From the NCBI GenBank assembly GCA_016699695.1, contig CP065006.1, positions 930,001-994,000 of the forward strand: DNA of 64,000 nucleotides, written 5' to 3'. The notes under the pieces are model-generated. The model worked only from the letters and a program-made list of their open reading frames with translations, ran no database searches and was not told the DNA's origin. This stretch comes from Bacteroidota bacterium. GTDB lineage: Bacteria; Bacteroidota; Bacteroidia; Bacteroidales; UBA10428. This document shows, in pieces, positions 33,305 through 42,996 of this stretch. A program made the translations under genes and the position numbers. The first letter of the stretch is position 1, and every line of letters begins with the position of its first letter.

Positions 33305-35623
33305 ATGAAAAAAATTGTTTTAGTGCTCTTCCTTCTGCTTTTTGCATGGATTGTGCAGGCGCAGAAATTTACCATCAGCGGACATGTGTTCGATGAGGCC
33401 GGCGAAAGCCTTGTGGGTGCCAATGTAATTGTAAAAGAATTAACTCTTGGCACTGTCACCAACCCCTATGGTTTTTATTCCATTACGCTACCGAAGGGAA
33501 CTTATACCCTTGAAATCAGCTACATGGGCTATGGGCAGCAGAATCAGGTTGTCGATCTCTCAAAAGATACCAAACTGGTTTTCAATCTTAAAGAAACCTC
33601 TGAAATGATCGAATCGGTAACTGTTACCGCCGAGCGGCGCGATGTGAATATACGCGATGTATCGATGAGTTCCGAAAAACTCGACATAAAAACCATCGAA
33701 CGCATACCCACTTTTATGGGCGAAGCCGATGTGATAAAGGCTATACAATTGCAACCCGGCGTTTCTGTGGTAGGCGAAGGCACCTCTGGTTTCTATGTGC
33801 GCGGTGGGGCGGTAGACCAAAACCTGATTTTGCTCGACGAGGCAGTGGTTTACAATCCCTCGCACTTTGGCGGCTTCTTCTCGGTGTTTAATCCCGATGC
33901 CATAAAAAGCGTGGAACTCTTTAAGGGTGGAATACCTGCCAAGTATGGTGGCAGACAGTCTTCTGTACTCGATGTACAAATGCGGGACGGCAATGCTCAA
34001 CGTTTTGCTGCCAAAGGCGGTGTAGGTACGCTTGCCAGCCGCGTTACGCTTGAAGCCCCCATTAATGAAAAATCTTCCTTCCTGGTATCGGGACGAAGAA
34101 CCTATTATGATATGTTCTTCCCTCTCTTCAACGAGCCCGTATTGCAGGACACTAAAGTATTTTTTTGGGATGTCAATGTGAAAGGCAATTACCACATTAA
34201 TGAAAATAACCGTGTTTTTCTCTCACTTTATTCGGGCAAAGATGTGGTGAAACTCGGAAGCTTTTTTCAGATGGGCTATGGAAATGCTACCGGCACCCTG
34301 CGCTGGAACCATGTATTTAATAGCCGCTTGTTTTCGAACTTTATGTTTATCGGGAGCCGGTACAATTATTCCCTTGGTCAGCCTACAGGTGGTTTTGCTT
34401 TCGACTGGACTTCACGCATCGACGATTATAGCTTTAAAAACGACTATACATACTACCTCAACCCCAACAACTCGGTGTGCTTTGGAGTGCAGTTGATGTA
34501 CCATAAACTGTTACCCGGTAAGTTTGAACCACTGGGCGAAAGTACCTTCAACGAAATGGAGATTCCTACCGAATATTCCTACGAAAGTGCTGTGTATGTG
34601 TGCAACGAACAAAATATAAGCGACCGTTTTTCGCTTCAATATGGTTTGCGTTTTAGTATGTTTAATAATGCCGGCGGAGTAGCTAACAGGTACAACGAGG
34701 AAGGTGAATTTCTGGATAGTTTAGTGTATGAGCAAGGTAATATTTACAATACTTATTATGGTTTTGAGCCCCGCATCGGAGCAAGGTATACACTCAACGA
34801 AAAAAATTCGGTAAAGGCCAGTTACAACCGCATGATTCAATACCTGCATCTGGCCACCAACAGCCAAGCCCCAACCCCATTCGATATCTGGTTTACCAGC
34901 AACCAGAATATTCAGCCCCAGCTTACCGACCAGATAGCTGTGGGGTATTTTAGGAATTTTAACAACAACATGTTCGAAGCTTCGGTGGAGGGGTATTACA
35001 AATGGCTCAACAATACCATCGATTTTAAAGACCATTCGGTGATTTTTGGCAATGAGCAACTCGATGGAGAAGTGAGGCAGGGAGTGGGATATGCTTACGG
35101 GGCTGAGTTTTATGTGCGTAAAAGTCAGGGCAAACTAACAGGGTGGGTAAGCTATACATGGTCGCTCACACGTCGAAAAATTGAAGACATCAACCACGAC
35201 AACGAATACCCTACCAACTACGACCGGCCCAACGATATTAAAATAGTACTTTCTTACGATGCAACCCGCCGTTTGAATGTGTCGGCCAACTGGGTGTATT
35301 ATACTGCCATGCCTTTTACAGTAGCCACTTCTTACAGTCGCTACCAGAATTATTATCTCCCGAAATTCTCCGACCGGAATGCCTATCGCTTTCCGGGTAC
35401 CGATTACCACCGGCTCGACCTGGCTGCCACCATTGACCTTAACAAGGTGCCCAACCGGAAGTACCAGCAAAGCCTTACGCTCTCGGTGTACAATGCCTAC
35501 AACAGGCATAATCTTTATTCTGTGCTTTATGTCGATGATCCTGAAAGTGTTTCCGGAATTCAAATGAATAAAATGTACCTCTTTAAAGTGATACCGGCCA
35601 TAACCTATAATTTCACCTTTTAA
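33305..35623 (+). CDS. TonB-dependent outer-membrane receptor with carboxypeptidase-like N-terminal domain
   Basis: 772 residues. The signal peptide ends at WIVQAQ (about 20). A carboxypeptidase-regulatory-like domain follows (about 22-98, FTISGHVFDEAGESLVGANV, LEISYMGYGQ), then the plug (about 140-230: GFYVRGGAVDQNLILLDEAV, DAIKSVELFKGGIPAKYGGR) and a 22-strand-type barrel to the C-terminal NFTF. The ligand is unknown. It lacks the SusD partner expected for glycan uptake and is instead followed after 13 bp by a DUF4249 lipoprotein, a common pairing in Bacteroidota with unknown substrate. Confidence 0.9.
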   Translation: MKKIVLVLFLLLFAWIVQAQKFTISGHVFDEAGESLVGANVIVKELTLGTVTNPYGFYSITLPKGTYTLEISYMGYGQQNQVVDLSKDTKLVFNLKETSEMIESVTVTAERRDVNIRDVSMSSEKLDIKTIERIPTFMGEADVIKAIQLQPGVSVVGEGTSGFYVRGGAVDQNLILLDEAVVYNPSHFGGFFSVFNPDAIKSVELFKGGIPAKYGGRQSSVLDVQMRDGNAQRFAAKGGVGTLASRVTLEAPINEKSSFLVSGRRTYYDMFFPLFNEPVLQDTKVFFWDVNVKGNYHINENNRVFLSLYSGKDVVKLGSFFQMGYGNATGTLRWNHVFNSRLFSNFMFIGSRYNYSLGQPTGGFAFDWTSRIDDYSFKNDYTYYLNPNNSVCFGVQLMYHKLLPGKFEPLGESTFNEMEIPTEYSYESAVYVCNEQNISDRFSLQYGLRFSMFNNAGGVANRYNEEGEFLDSLVYEQGNIYNTYYGFEPRIGARYTLNEKNSVKASYNRMIQYLHLATNSQAPTPFDIWFTSNQNIQPQLTDQIAVGYFRNFNNNMFEASVEGYYKWLNNTIDFKDHSVIFGNEQLDGEVRQGVGYAYGAEFYVRKSQGKLTGWVSYTWSLTRRKIEDINHDNEYPTNYDRPNDIKIVLSYDATRRLNVSANWVYYTAMPFTVATSYSRYQNYYLPKFSDRNAYRFPGTDYHRLDLAATIDLNKVPNRKYQQSLTLSVYNAYNRHNLYSVLYVDDPESVSGIQMNKMYLFKVIPAITYNFTF

Positions 35624-35636
35624 TTCATAAGTAATC

Positions 35637-36584
35637 ATGTATACCAGCATCAAAAAATACTTTCAAAATTTAAGCAGCCCTTTTGTTCCATTCTTGCTGC
35701 TTTCTGTTCCGGTTCTGTTTTTTCTTAATTCCTGCCAGGAGCCACTCGAGACGGAATTTAAGGGTGAGCTTGAAAACCTATTAGTGGTAGAAGGTAAAAT
35801 TACTACCGATACAACCCGGCATTATGTGCTGCTTTCCAGAACCCAAACTATAGATAAATCGGATATTCTTTGGGAAACAGGTGCCGATGTGCGCATAGAA
35901 CATCCGGGAGGAGAGTTTATCCTGCAAGAAGAAGTTCCAGGACATTATTATACCAACCCCGATGTCTATGGCATAATTGGTGCAAATTACACCTTGCACA
36001 TCACATTAACTAGCGGTGAAACCTACCATGCCGAAACTTTTATTGCCAATATACCCGAAATCGATTCGGTGAAATTTATTTACGAGGAATTTGAAAACTA
36101 TGAAATTTTCAGCCATAACCTCTATTACCACGGTTGGGAACTTGAAGAGCCGGGCAATGCCTATCTCTGGAACCTCTACATCAACGACAGCTTGTACAAC
36201 GATTCGATCTTTAAAACCAACTTTGTGGACGATGAATTTGTAAATGGCAATTACATTGGTGCCACACCATTAACTGATAAAGATGGAAATGAATACCTAG
36301 AAAGTACGTTTGCTGTTTATATGTTAGAACCGGAAGAAATTAAAAGAGATACAAACAGGGTATTGGTAGAAATGGAATCGCTGCCAAAGCCATATTACGA
36401 ATTCTGGACAACCTATATGCAAATGACTTACTGGACAGGCAGCCCCTTCGATGCCAACAAAGCCGATATACTCACGAACCTGTCGGGCGATGCCCTGGGT
36501 TATTTTTACGGAGCCTCTGTACGCCGCTATTCTTTTGTGTATATCAGGCCCGAAGGATCGGATAAACCAAATAGTCATCCATAA
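35637..36584 (+). CDS. DUF4249-family lipoprotein, partner of the TonB receptor
   Basis: 315 residues. The hydrophobic leader ends in a lipobox-like LNSCQEP (Cys about 33). The mature part has the DUF4249 pattern: LLVVEGKITTDTTRHYVLLS, ADVRIEHPGGEF, and YTLHITLTSGETYHAETF. Likely an outer-membrane lipoprotein working with the adjacent TonB receptor; what it binds is unknown. The 13-bp gap indicates one transcript. Confidence 0.8.
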   Translation: MYTSIKKYFQNLSSPFVPFLLLSVPVLFFLNSCQEPLETEFKGELENLLVVEGKITTDTTRHYVLLSRTQTIDKSDILWETGADVRIEHPGGEFILQEEVPGHYYTNPDVYGIIGANYTLHITLTSGETYHAETFIANIPEIDSVKFIYEEFENYEIFSHNLYYHGWELEEPGNAYLWNLYINDSLYNDSIFKTNFVDDEFVNGNYIGATPLTDKDGNEYLESTFAVYMLEPEEIKRDTNRVLVEMESLPKPYYEFWTTYMQMTYWTGSPFDANKADILTNLSGDALGYFYGASVRRYSFVYIRPEGSDKPNSHP

Positions 36585-36689
36585 TTGGCTCCTCCAAAGT
36601 AATATTGTTGAGATAATAGAAGTCGGTAAAAAAAGCATTTTATTTTTCCAAACCAGATGGCTGGTATATCTTTACCAAAAAGTAATGAT

Positions 36690-37205
36690 ATGGCAGTTAT
36701 TCGTCCGGTGCGGGGTTTTACACCTCAATATGGAAAAGATTGTTTCTTTGCCGAAACAGCAGTGGTAGTAGGCGATGTAGTAATGGGAGATGGGTGCAGC
36801 ATATGGTATGGTGCGGTATTGCGGGGCGATGTCAATTCCATACGAATGGGTAACAATGTAAATGTGCAGGATGGCGCCGTGTTGCATACCCTTTATCAGA
36901 AATCAACCATTGAGATTGGCGACAATGTAACCATAGCACATAATGCTGTGATTCATGGGGCTAAAATTCACCACAATGTATTAATCGGTATTGGCGCAGT
37001 AATTCTCGATTATGTCGAAATTGGAGAAAACTCCATTATAGCTGCTGGCGCTATCGTGTTGTCGGGCACAAAAATAGAACCCGGCAGCATTTATGGTGGC
37101 AACCCGGCAAAACGCCTTAAGGATGTCGATCCCCGGCAAGCCAGCGAAATGATCGAAGGCATAGCCCGGAACTATAAGATGTATGCGGACTGGTACAAAG
37201 AATAA
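36690..37205 (+). CDS. Gamma-class carbonic anhydrase-like protein
   Basis: 171 residues from the ATG at 36690; 36657 would add 11 unlikely residues. Left-handed beta-helix hexapeptide repeats cover about 20-140 (VVVGDVVMGDGCSIWYGAVL, IEIGDNVTIAHNAVIHGA). Three His positioned as zinc ligands, His66, His84 and His89, have the H-x4-H spacing of the second and third ligands in Cam-type enzymes. Family members include carbonic anhydrases and inactive or CoA-linked homologues. It starts 105 bp after the DUF4249 gene and may be independent of it. Confidence 0.85.
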   Translation: MAVIRPVRGFTPQYGKDCFFAETAVVVGDVVMGDGCSIWYGAVLRGDVNSIRMGNNVNVQDGAVLHTLYQKSTIEIGDNVTIAHNAVIHGAKIHHNVLIGIGAVILDYVEIGENSIIAAGAIVLSGTKIEPGSIYGGNPAKRLKDVDPRQASEMIEGIARNYKMYADWYKE

Positions 37206-37400
37206 AGTCTTAATTCCCCATCAATTTACTTATAAAGGTTCTGTTTTTTAGTTTAGGGCATTTTTTCGAAAATACAACGTTCGTCCAATCTGGCTGTGAA
37301 TCAGAAAAATAAATGCATCTATTGGTAAAAATTGAAAATGCAGATTGTAGGCAAATAGAATTTTTATTTATCTTACACCCGCACATTTGAATTTTCTTCC

Positions 37401-39512
37401 ATGTCAAGCGATGCCGGTTACGAAAATCTGAAACAGGAAAACACAGCCTTGCAGGCAAAGGTAGAGGCATTGCAGCACGAAATAGAGTTGCTACGCAAAT
37501 CCTTTCTGCCGGGTGAGAATTTTTACAAAGACCGGTTTTATCGAATCAATGAGAATGTGAACGATGTGGTGTACCGGTTTCGATTCAAGGAAAGGCAATA
37601 CGAGTACATTTCACCTCAAGTTCAGAAGCTATTTGGTTATACACCAGACGATTTCTATAAAAATCCCGCCATTATTCGTCACCTGATTCATCCCGATAGC
37701 ATTAAAGATTATTTTTTTCACTGGCGTAATATCATTGTTGGCAGGATTCCGGAATATTTCGAAATGAAAATTATTCGGAAAAACGGCGAAGAACGTTGGG
37801 TATTGCAAAAAAACCTGGCCATTTATAACGAACGCAAAGAAATAATAGCCATTGAAGGAATCATAACTGACATCACCGAGCGGAAAATTACTGAGCAGGC
37901 TTTAATAGAAAGCGAGGCCCAAAAAAAGGCTATTCTCAACAACTTGCCTCATTTGGCCTGGATGAAGGATTTAAATGGAGTGTATGTGTCGGTGAATGAA
38001 TCTTTTGCACGCAGGTACAAAAGATCTGTCGAAGAGATTATCGGTCGTACCGATTACGATCTTTATCCATACGACTTGGCACAACAATACCGCGATGGCG
38101 ACCTTTATGTGGTAGTGAATAAAAATCAATTGCAGGTCGAGGAAAAAACAGACGACACATACTGGGAAACAATCAAGGCGCCAATTTTCGATAATTCTGG
38201 GGTAGTAATCGGCGTTACAGGTGTAGCACTGGATGTTACCGAGCACAAAAAGAAAGAAGAAACGGTGAAGGCTTTCAGCGAGAAACTCGCTGTTCAGAAC
38301 GTAAAGTTAAAGCTTATCAACGACGAATTAAAACTGGCAAAGGACAAGGCCGAAGAAGCAGATCATCTGAAAACTGCATTTCTGGCTAACATGAGCCACG
38401 AAATCAGAACACCGATGAATGCTATTCTGGGATTTGCCAGTTTATTGCGCGACAGGAAAATCTCAGAATCCAAACAAGTTGAGTTTATCAACCTGATAAA
38501 TTCCAATTGTAGACAATTGCTGCATATTATTTCTGACATCATCGATATTTCCAAAATTGAGTCTGACCAAATAAGCCTTTTCAACAAAAGTTTCCACGTT
38601 AACCGAACAATTCGCAGTCTGAAGCAGAATTTCGAAAATGCCATTAAGCAGCAAAATAAGGATATCGATTTTCAAGAGGTAATTGAATTGTCCGACGAGA
38701 ATGATCTGATAATTAGCGATAAAGCCAGGCTGGAGCAAGTGCTTTCCAATTTGCTAAGTAATGCTATTAAATTTACGGAAAGCGGACAGGTACAGTTTGG
38801 TTATACCTGTAACTCGGAGAAGCAAGAGATAGTATTTTTTGTGAGTGATACCGGAATTGGAATATCGAACGAGGAGCAAAAGATTATTTTCGACCGATTC
38901 AGGCAGGTAAGCAGCTCGTACAATAAACTTTATGGCGGTACAGGTTTGGGACTTTCTATCTCAAAAGGCCTGGCAAAGCTTATGGGCGGGAGTATTCGGC
39001 TGCAATCAGAACTTAACAAGGGTTCTACCTTTTATTTTACATTGCCGCTTAAATCGGGCAACGTAGTGAAGCCGGAAAAAATAGCCTTCGATACTACCTA
39101 CAACTGGGAGGGTTCTACTATTCTTATTGCTGAAGATGAGGTGGCGAATTATACTTTGTTAGAGAGCATCATTTTACCCACCAAGGCAAAAGTGTTGTGG
39201 GTGCGAAATGGAGTAGAAGCTGTGGATCAATGCCTGACGAATGCCAATATCGATCTGGTACTTATGGATATTAAAATGCCGGACATGAATGGTCTGGATG
39301 CCACCAAACAGATTCGTAAAAAGAATAATACCCTTCCTATTATTGCCCAAACTGCGTTTGCTATGCCTCAGGACGAGGAAAACTGCATCGCGGCAGGTTG
39401 CGACGATTACCTCTCAAAACCTGTGCAGATCGATGAAATTCTCAGCAAGCTAAATCATTATCTGCGTAATAAGAAAAGTATTACTCAGGTTCCACAAAAG
39501 GCATCTCACTAA
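37401..39512 (+). CDS. Cytoplasmic hybrid histidine kinase with two PAS domains and a receiver
   Basis: 703 residues, no membrane segment. Order: N-terminal coiled coil (about 5-35), PAS (about 45-165, ending in the PAC-like IEGIITDITERK), second PAS (about 175-283), coiled linker, HisKA with phospho-acceptor His333 (NMSHEIRTPMNAILGF), HATPase (DKARLEQVLSNLLSNAIKF, DTGIGI, GGTGLGLSI) and a C-terminal receiver with LVLMDIKMPDMNG. No HPt or output domain is attached, so it probably signals through a separate HPt or to other regulators. It is convergent with rprY; no partner gene is adjacent. Confidence 0.92.
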   Translation: MSSDAGYENLKQENTALQAKVEALQHEIELLRKSFLPGENFYKDRFYRINENVNDVVYRFRFKERQYEYISPQVQKLFGYTPDDFYKNPAIIRHLIHPDSIKDYFFHWRNIIVGRIPEYFEMKIIRKNGEERWVLQKNLAIYNERKEIIAIEGIITDITERKITEQALIESEAQKKAILNNLPHLAWMKDLNGVYVSVNESFARRYKRSVEEIIGRTDYDLYPYDLAQQYRDGDLYVVVNKNQLQVEEKTDDTYWETIKAPIFDNSGVVIGVTGVALDVTEHKKKEETVKAFSEKLAVQNVKLKLINDELKLAKDKAEEADHLKTAFLANMSHEIRTPMNAILGFASLLRDRKISESKQVEFINLINSNCRQLLHIISDIIDISKIESDQISLFNKSFHVNRTIRSLKQNFENAIKQQNKDIDFQEVIELSDENDLIISDKARLEQVLSNLLSNAIKFTESGQVQFGYTCNSEKQEIVFFVSDTGIGISNEEQKIIFDRFRQVSSSYNKLYGGTGLGLSISKGLAKLMGGSIRLQSELNKGSTFYFTLPLKSGNVVKPEKIAFDTTYNWEGSTILIAEDEVANYTLLESIILPTKAKVLWVRNGVEAVDQCLTNANIDLVLMDIKMPDMNGLDATKQIRKKNNTLPIIAQTAFAMPQDEENCIAAGCDDYLSKPVQIDEILSKLNHYLRNKKSITQVPQKASH

Positions 39513-39538
39513 TTTTTCCGGGTTAAGCTGTTTGCATC

Positions 39539-40234
39539 TTATTCATCTACCTGAAGTTTAAAGCCTATATTGTGTACATTGCTTATGGTCACTCCCGGTT
39601 CTGCTTTGAGCAGTTTTCTGAGTTTAGTAATGTACACATCCATGCTGCGCCCCATGAAATAGTCATTCTCTCCCCAAATTTCGTTAAGGGCAACTTCGCG
39701 TTTGAGGGTTTTGTTTTTATAGTGGCATAACATACGCAACACATCTGCCTCCCGCTTAGTAAGTCGTTTTTTTCCAAGAACTGGCGAACTTAATTCGTAT
39801 TCGTCGTAATTGAAGGTGAATGGGCCAATGGTGTAAATAGCCATTTCTTTGGGTTTATTTAAACCTGATTTTACCCGACGTAAAATGGCATCAACCCTTA
39901 ATCGTAATTCTTCGGTACTAAAAGGTTTTGTAATGTAATCGTCAGCCCCCAGGTTGAAACCTTTAATACGGTCTTCTTTCATCGATCGGGCTGTGAGGAA
40001 AATGAGCGGAATATCTTTGTTGGATTTTCTTATCTTTTCTGCCACCGAAAACCCATCGACCTGCGGAAGCATCACGTCCAGAATAACCATATCGTAATTG
40101 TTCTCGGCAAAAAGTTCAAGACCCATGTGCCCATTGGTGGTGAGGGTAACCTCGTAATTTGCCATTTCCAGAAAATCTTTGGTAACTAAACCGAGATTCT
40201 CATCATCTTCTACCAGCAATATTTTATCTTTCAT
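39539..40234 (-). CDS. rprY: OmpR/PhoB-family response regulator, RprY-like
   Basis: 231 residues. The receiver (about 3-118) has acidic residues in VEDDEN, phospho-Asp in MVILDVMLPQVDG, and K in ITKPFSTEEL. The C-terminal winged helix (about 135-229) has LTKREADVLRMLCHYKNKTL and SMDVYITKLRKLL. It is the partner of the sensor kinase located 27 bp upstream on the same strand. Sequence and pairing resemble the RprX/RprY system of Bacteroides, which affects oxidative-stress and tetracycline-related expression there; the role here is inferred. Confidence 0.87.
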   Translation of the reverse strand: MKDKILLVEDDENLGLVTKDFLEMANYEVTLTTNGHMGLELFAENNYDMVILDVMLPQVDGFSVAEKIRKSNKDIPLIFLTARSMKEDRIKGFNLGADDYITKPFSTEELRLRVDAILRRVKSGLNKPKEMAIYTIGPFTFNYDEYELSSPVLGKKRLTKREADVLRMLCHYKNKTLKREVALNEIWGENDYFMGRSMDVYITKLRKLLKAEPGVTISNVHNIGFKLQVDE

Positions 40235-40261
40235 ATTTCAGTTATTTACCGTAGATACTAT

Positions 40262-41515
40262 TTATTGGGGTATGTAAATTTCCATCACCGATCCACTTCC
40301 GGGAGTGCTATGAACAGTCACCATACCCTGATGTGCCTCTACAATTGCTTTTACATAAAAAAGGCCGAGGCCAAAGCCTTTTACATTATGCACATTACCT
40401 TCAGGTACTCTATAAAACTTATCAAACACCTTGTTGATTGATTCTTTGGCTATGCCAATTCCCTTATCGGCCACTTTTATGAGCAGATAGCCTTCAGAAT
40501 TTTGGGTAGAAATGGTAATTTCCGGGGCATCAACAGAATATTTGATAGCATTGTCCAGGAGGTTGTTAATCACATTTCGCATGTGCAAAGTATCTGCCAA
40601 TACAATAGGCCGATCAGCCATAAGCTGATAATCGATCTTGACATCTTGTTTATTAGCCTCAAGGCAAAAGCTGTTCACAGTTTTACAAATAATAGTGTGC
40701 ATGTTAACCTCCTCTATGTCGAGGTTTGGCTGAGTTTTATCGAGGGTGGCAATGTTAAGCACTTTATCCACCAACTTTCGCATACGTTGATTCTCATCAA
40801 AAATTATTTTGCTGTATTTTTTCAGACGCTTATCCAGATTAGTTTCTTCTAACTGCATGAGCACTTCAGAGGCAACAGAAATGGTCGATATGGGTGTCTT
40901 TAGCTCATGCGTCATGTTGTTGACAAAGTCGTTTTTTATTTCCGCAATTTTCTTTTGTCTAAAAACCGTAAAGAGTATTAAAATCAGCGCACCTATTGTG
41001 GCCAGTGTAAAAACGACTGAAAGCAACATCCAAATAATCAAGCTGCTAAGTATACTTTTGTCTTTATTCGGAAAAAACACTGAAAGATGAATGTATTCTT
41101 TCTTCCATATACACGATAAGCATACCATGTAGGACTCATTTTCGTGCCAATCTTCGAACCCTTCCGAACGATGTATAATTTCTGTAGATTCCGTTATTAC
41201 CAGGGCATAATGAAACACCGTATCGAGGGTGTGATAGATGGCGTATTTTTGTATCAGATTTTTTAGTAAAAGGGTGTCAACAACATCGTAAAAATGAAGG
41301 TTTCCAGTCTGGTTGTGAATAGCAATTACCGAAGAAGTATCGGCATAGGTTTGAAGCTCGTTGACTACATCTTCGAGCATTTGATTAGCCCTGTGGTTGA
41401 ATTGTTTTTGGGCTGCATCGTGAGTCTTCTTGAGCCAGGTTGCCTGTGTAATCAGAATTCCTAGAAGTGATATTCCGGCTGCGATACTAATTGTATGGAG
41501 TGCTTTGTTGGTCAT
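40262..41515 (-). CDS. rprX: Sensor histidine kinase, RprX-like
   Basis: 417 residues from the ATG at 41515; the extension to 41575 adds 20 residues unlike the family. Two membrane helices (about 7-24 and about 153-178) flank a periplasmic sensor domain. The kinase core has HisKA FVNNMTHELKTPISTISVAS and HATPase N box MRNVINNLLDNAIKY, G1 DKGIGI and G2 GFGLGLFYVK. It is the first gene of the pair with rprY. Upstream DNA to the convergent end of pth (170 bp) holds no strong promoter match. Confidence 0.87.
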   Translation of the reverse strand: MTNKALHTISIAAGISLLGILITQATWLKKTHDAAQKQFNHRANQMLEDVVNELQTYADTSSVIAIHNQTGNLHFYDVVDTLLLKNLIQKYAIYHTLDTVFHYALVITESTEIIHRSEGFEDWHENESYMVCLSCIWKKEYIHLSVFFPNKDKSILSSLIIWMLLSVVFTLATIGALILILFTVFRQKKIAEIKNDFVNNMTHELKTPISTISVASEVLMQLEETNLDKRLKKYSKIIFDENQRMRKLVDKVLNIATLDKTQPNLDIEEVNMHTIICKTVNSFCLEANKQDVKIDYQLMADRPIVLADTLHMRNVINNLLDNAIKYSVDAPEITISTQNSEGYLLIKVADKGIGIAKESINKVFDKFYRVPEGNVHNVKGFGLGLFYVKAIVEAHQGMVTVHSTPGSGSVMEIYIPQ

Positions 41516-41684
41516 TTTTTTACAATCTATGTCAGTAACAATCTTTATGGTACGATTGTTTTGTGTCACGGACAAGTTGAAAAAAGAGAGGACTACAATC
41601 GGGATGATTTTTTAAAAAAAAGTGGAGGATGGCGGTTTCAAATTTCCTTGACAATAAGTAATTTGATAAAAAAGAGGGTAGGTT

Positions 41685-42296
41685 CTATTTTTTGTTAAGC
41701 TTAGTCATGGTCAATTCCAGACCCTGTGTGCCAAAGCTTTTTATAATCTCAATGCAGTGATCTATAAGAAAAGGGAGTTCTTTGTTTTCTTCACCCGACC
41801 ACTTTCCAAGTACATAATCGATCTGCTGGCCTTTGGAAAAATCGCTTCCGATACCAAATCTTAGTCTTGGATAATCAGTTGTTTCGAGTGTTTGTTGAAT
41901 ATGGCTTAACCCATTGTGGCCGCCATGGTTGCCTTTTGGTCTGATGCGAATACTGCCAAAAGGTAGGGCCAGGTCATCAACAATCACTAGTAAGTTTTCG
42001 AGTGGTATATTGGATTGCCTTAACCAGTAGTTTATGGCCAGACCACTGCGGTTCATATAAGTGGTGGGCTTGATAAGGATAAAGGTTCGCCCTTTGAACT
42101 TATATTCGGCATAAGAAGCGTATCGCTTCTCTATAAAAGAAATATTGGATGCACTCGCTAGTGCATCCAATACATTAAATCCTATGTTGTGCCGGGTATT
42201 TTGGTACTCTGCACCAATGTTTCCCAGGCCTGCAATCAGGAATTTCAAAGGATCTTCTGGTTTATGCCTCGGCTTTAGCAGGTTCAGCAGCTTCAT
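41685..42296 (-). CDS. pth: Peptidyl-tRNA hydrolase
   Basis: 203 residues from the ATG at 42296, which overlaps the end of rplY by 35 bp. The conserved core begins at FLIAGLGNIGAEYQNTRHNI with Asn and His of the active site, and has TYMNRSGLAINYWL and GGHNGLSHIQ. A TTG at 42248 would give the canonical start (KFLIAGLGN) without overlap and a 187-residue protein; the ATG adds a short basic extension like that of several Bacteroidota Pth proteins. Pth frees stalled peptidyl-tRNA. Pairing with the L25 gene is common. Confidence 0.93.
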   Translation of the reverse strand: MKLLNLLKPRHKPEDPLKFLIAGLGNIGAEYQNTRHNIGFNVLDALASASNISFIEKRYASYAEYKFKGRTFILIKPTTYMNRSGLAINYWLRQSNIPLENLLVIVDDLALPFGSIRIRPKGNHGGHNGLSHIQQTLETTDYPRLRFGIGSDFSKGQQIDYVLGKWSGEENKELPFLIDHCIEIIKSFGTQGLELTMTKLNKK

Positions 42297-42888
42297 TTTC
42301 TGCAGTTTCTTCAGCTCCCTCAGCAGCTGTAGTGCCTTTGGCAGCAACCCTCGAAGTTACGATACCAACTACCATCGATTGTCCTGGCTCGAGAATTTCA
42401 AGCTTATCGAATTTGAGGTTGCTCACTTTAATAACTTCACCAATTTTTAATTCGGTAATATCAATAACGAGCTCTTCGGGTAAATTGTTGATTAAACCTT
42501 GTACTTTCAGGTAGCGTTTTTTCAGACGTAGTTTTCCACCTGCCAGAATACCTTTTGAGCTTCCGGTAAGTCTTATAGGCAATGAAACCACTGCCGGACG
42601 GTCTGCGAATACCTGAATAAAGTCGATATGTAAAACCTTATCTGTAACAGGGTGAAACTGAAGTTCGTGCATTACAGCCTTATACTTTTTACCATCTAAG
42701 TCAAGTTCGATTAGAAATACTTCGCTGCTGTAGATTAACTTTTTTACTTCGGCTTCGTCGGCAGTAAAATGGATGGTTTCTTCTCCACCATACATTACAC
42801 AGGGAATCAGTCCCTGGCTGCGAAGCGTTTTTGTACTGGCTTTACCTAGATCGGTTCTTTTTTTTGAAATAATTGTAAATGTCTTCAT
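42262..42888 (-). CDS. rplY: Ribosomal protein L25 / general stress protein CTC
   Basis: 208 residues, the longer CTC type: an L25 domain that binds 5S rRNA (about 1-92: RTDLGKASTKTLRSQGLIPC, MYGGEETIHF, VLHIDFIQVF) plus the C-terminal TL5/CTC domain (about 98-185), ending in an Ala/Glu-rich tail (EGAEETAENEAAEPAKAEA). It is first of a two-gene run with pth and has a clear -7 promoter element upstream at 42974-42981. Confidence 0.93.
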   Translation of the reverse strand: MKTFTIISKKRTDLGKASTKTLRSQGLIPCVMYGGEETIHFTADEAEVKKLIYSSEVFLIELDLDGKKYKAVMHELQFHPVTDKVLHIDFIQVFADRPAVVSLPIRLTGSSKGILAGGKLRLKKRYLKVQGLINNLPEELVIDITELKIGEVIKVSNLKFDKLEILEPGQSMVVGIVTSRVAAKGTTAAEGAEETAENEAAEPAKAEA

Positions 42889-42973
42889 TTTAAAACAATT
42901 TAAATTGTGCTACTTGGAATTGAATTCCCCATCACACTATTGTTTAGAACAATTCCCTGCGTGAAAAGGGCTG

Positions 42974-42981
42974 CAAATATA
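42974..42981 (-). promoter_or_regulatory. rplY-pth promoter -7 element
   Basis: On the minus strand TATATTTG (followed by CAGC) matches TAnnTTTG exactly, 85 bp before the rplY ATG, implying a leader of about 80 nt. The -33 element is not clear. Confidence 0.45.
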
Positions 42982-42996
42982 ATGATTAATAAATGT

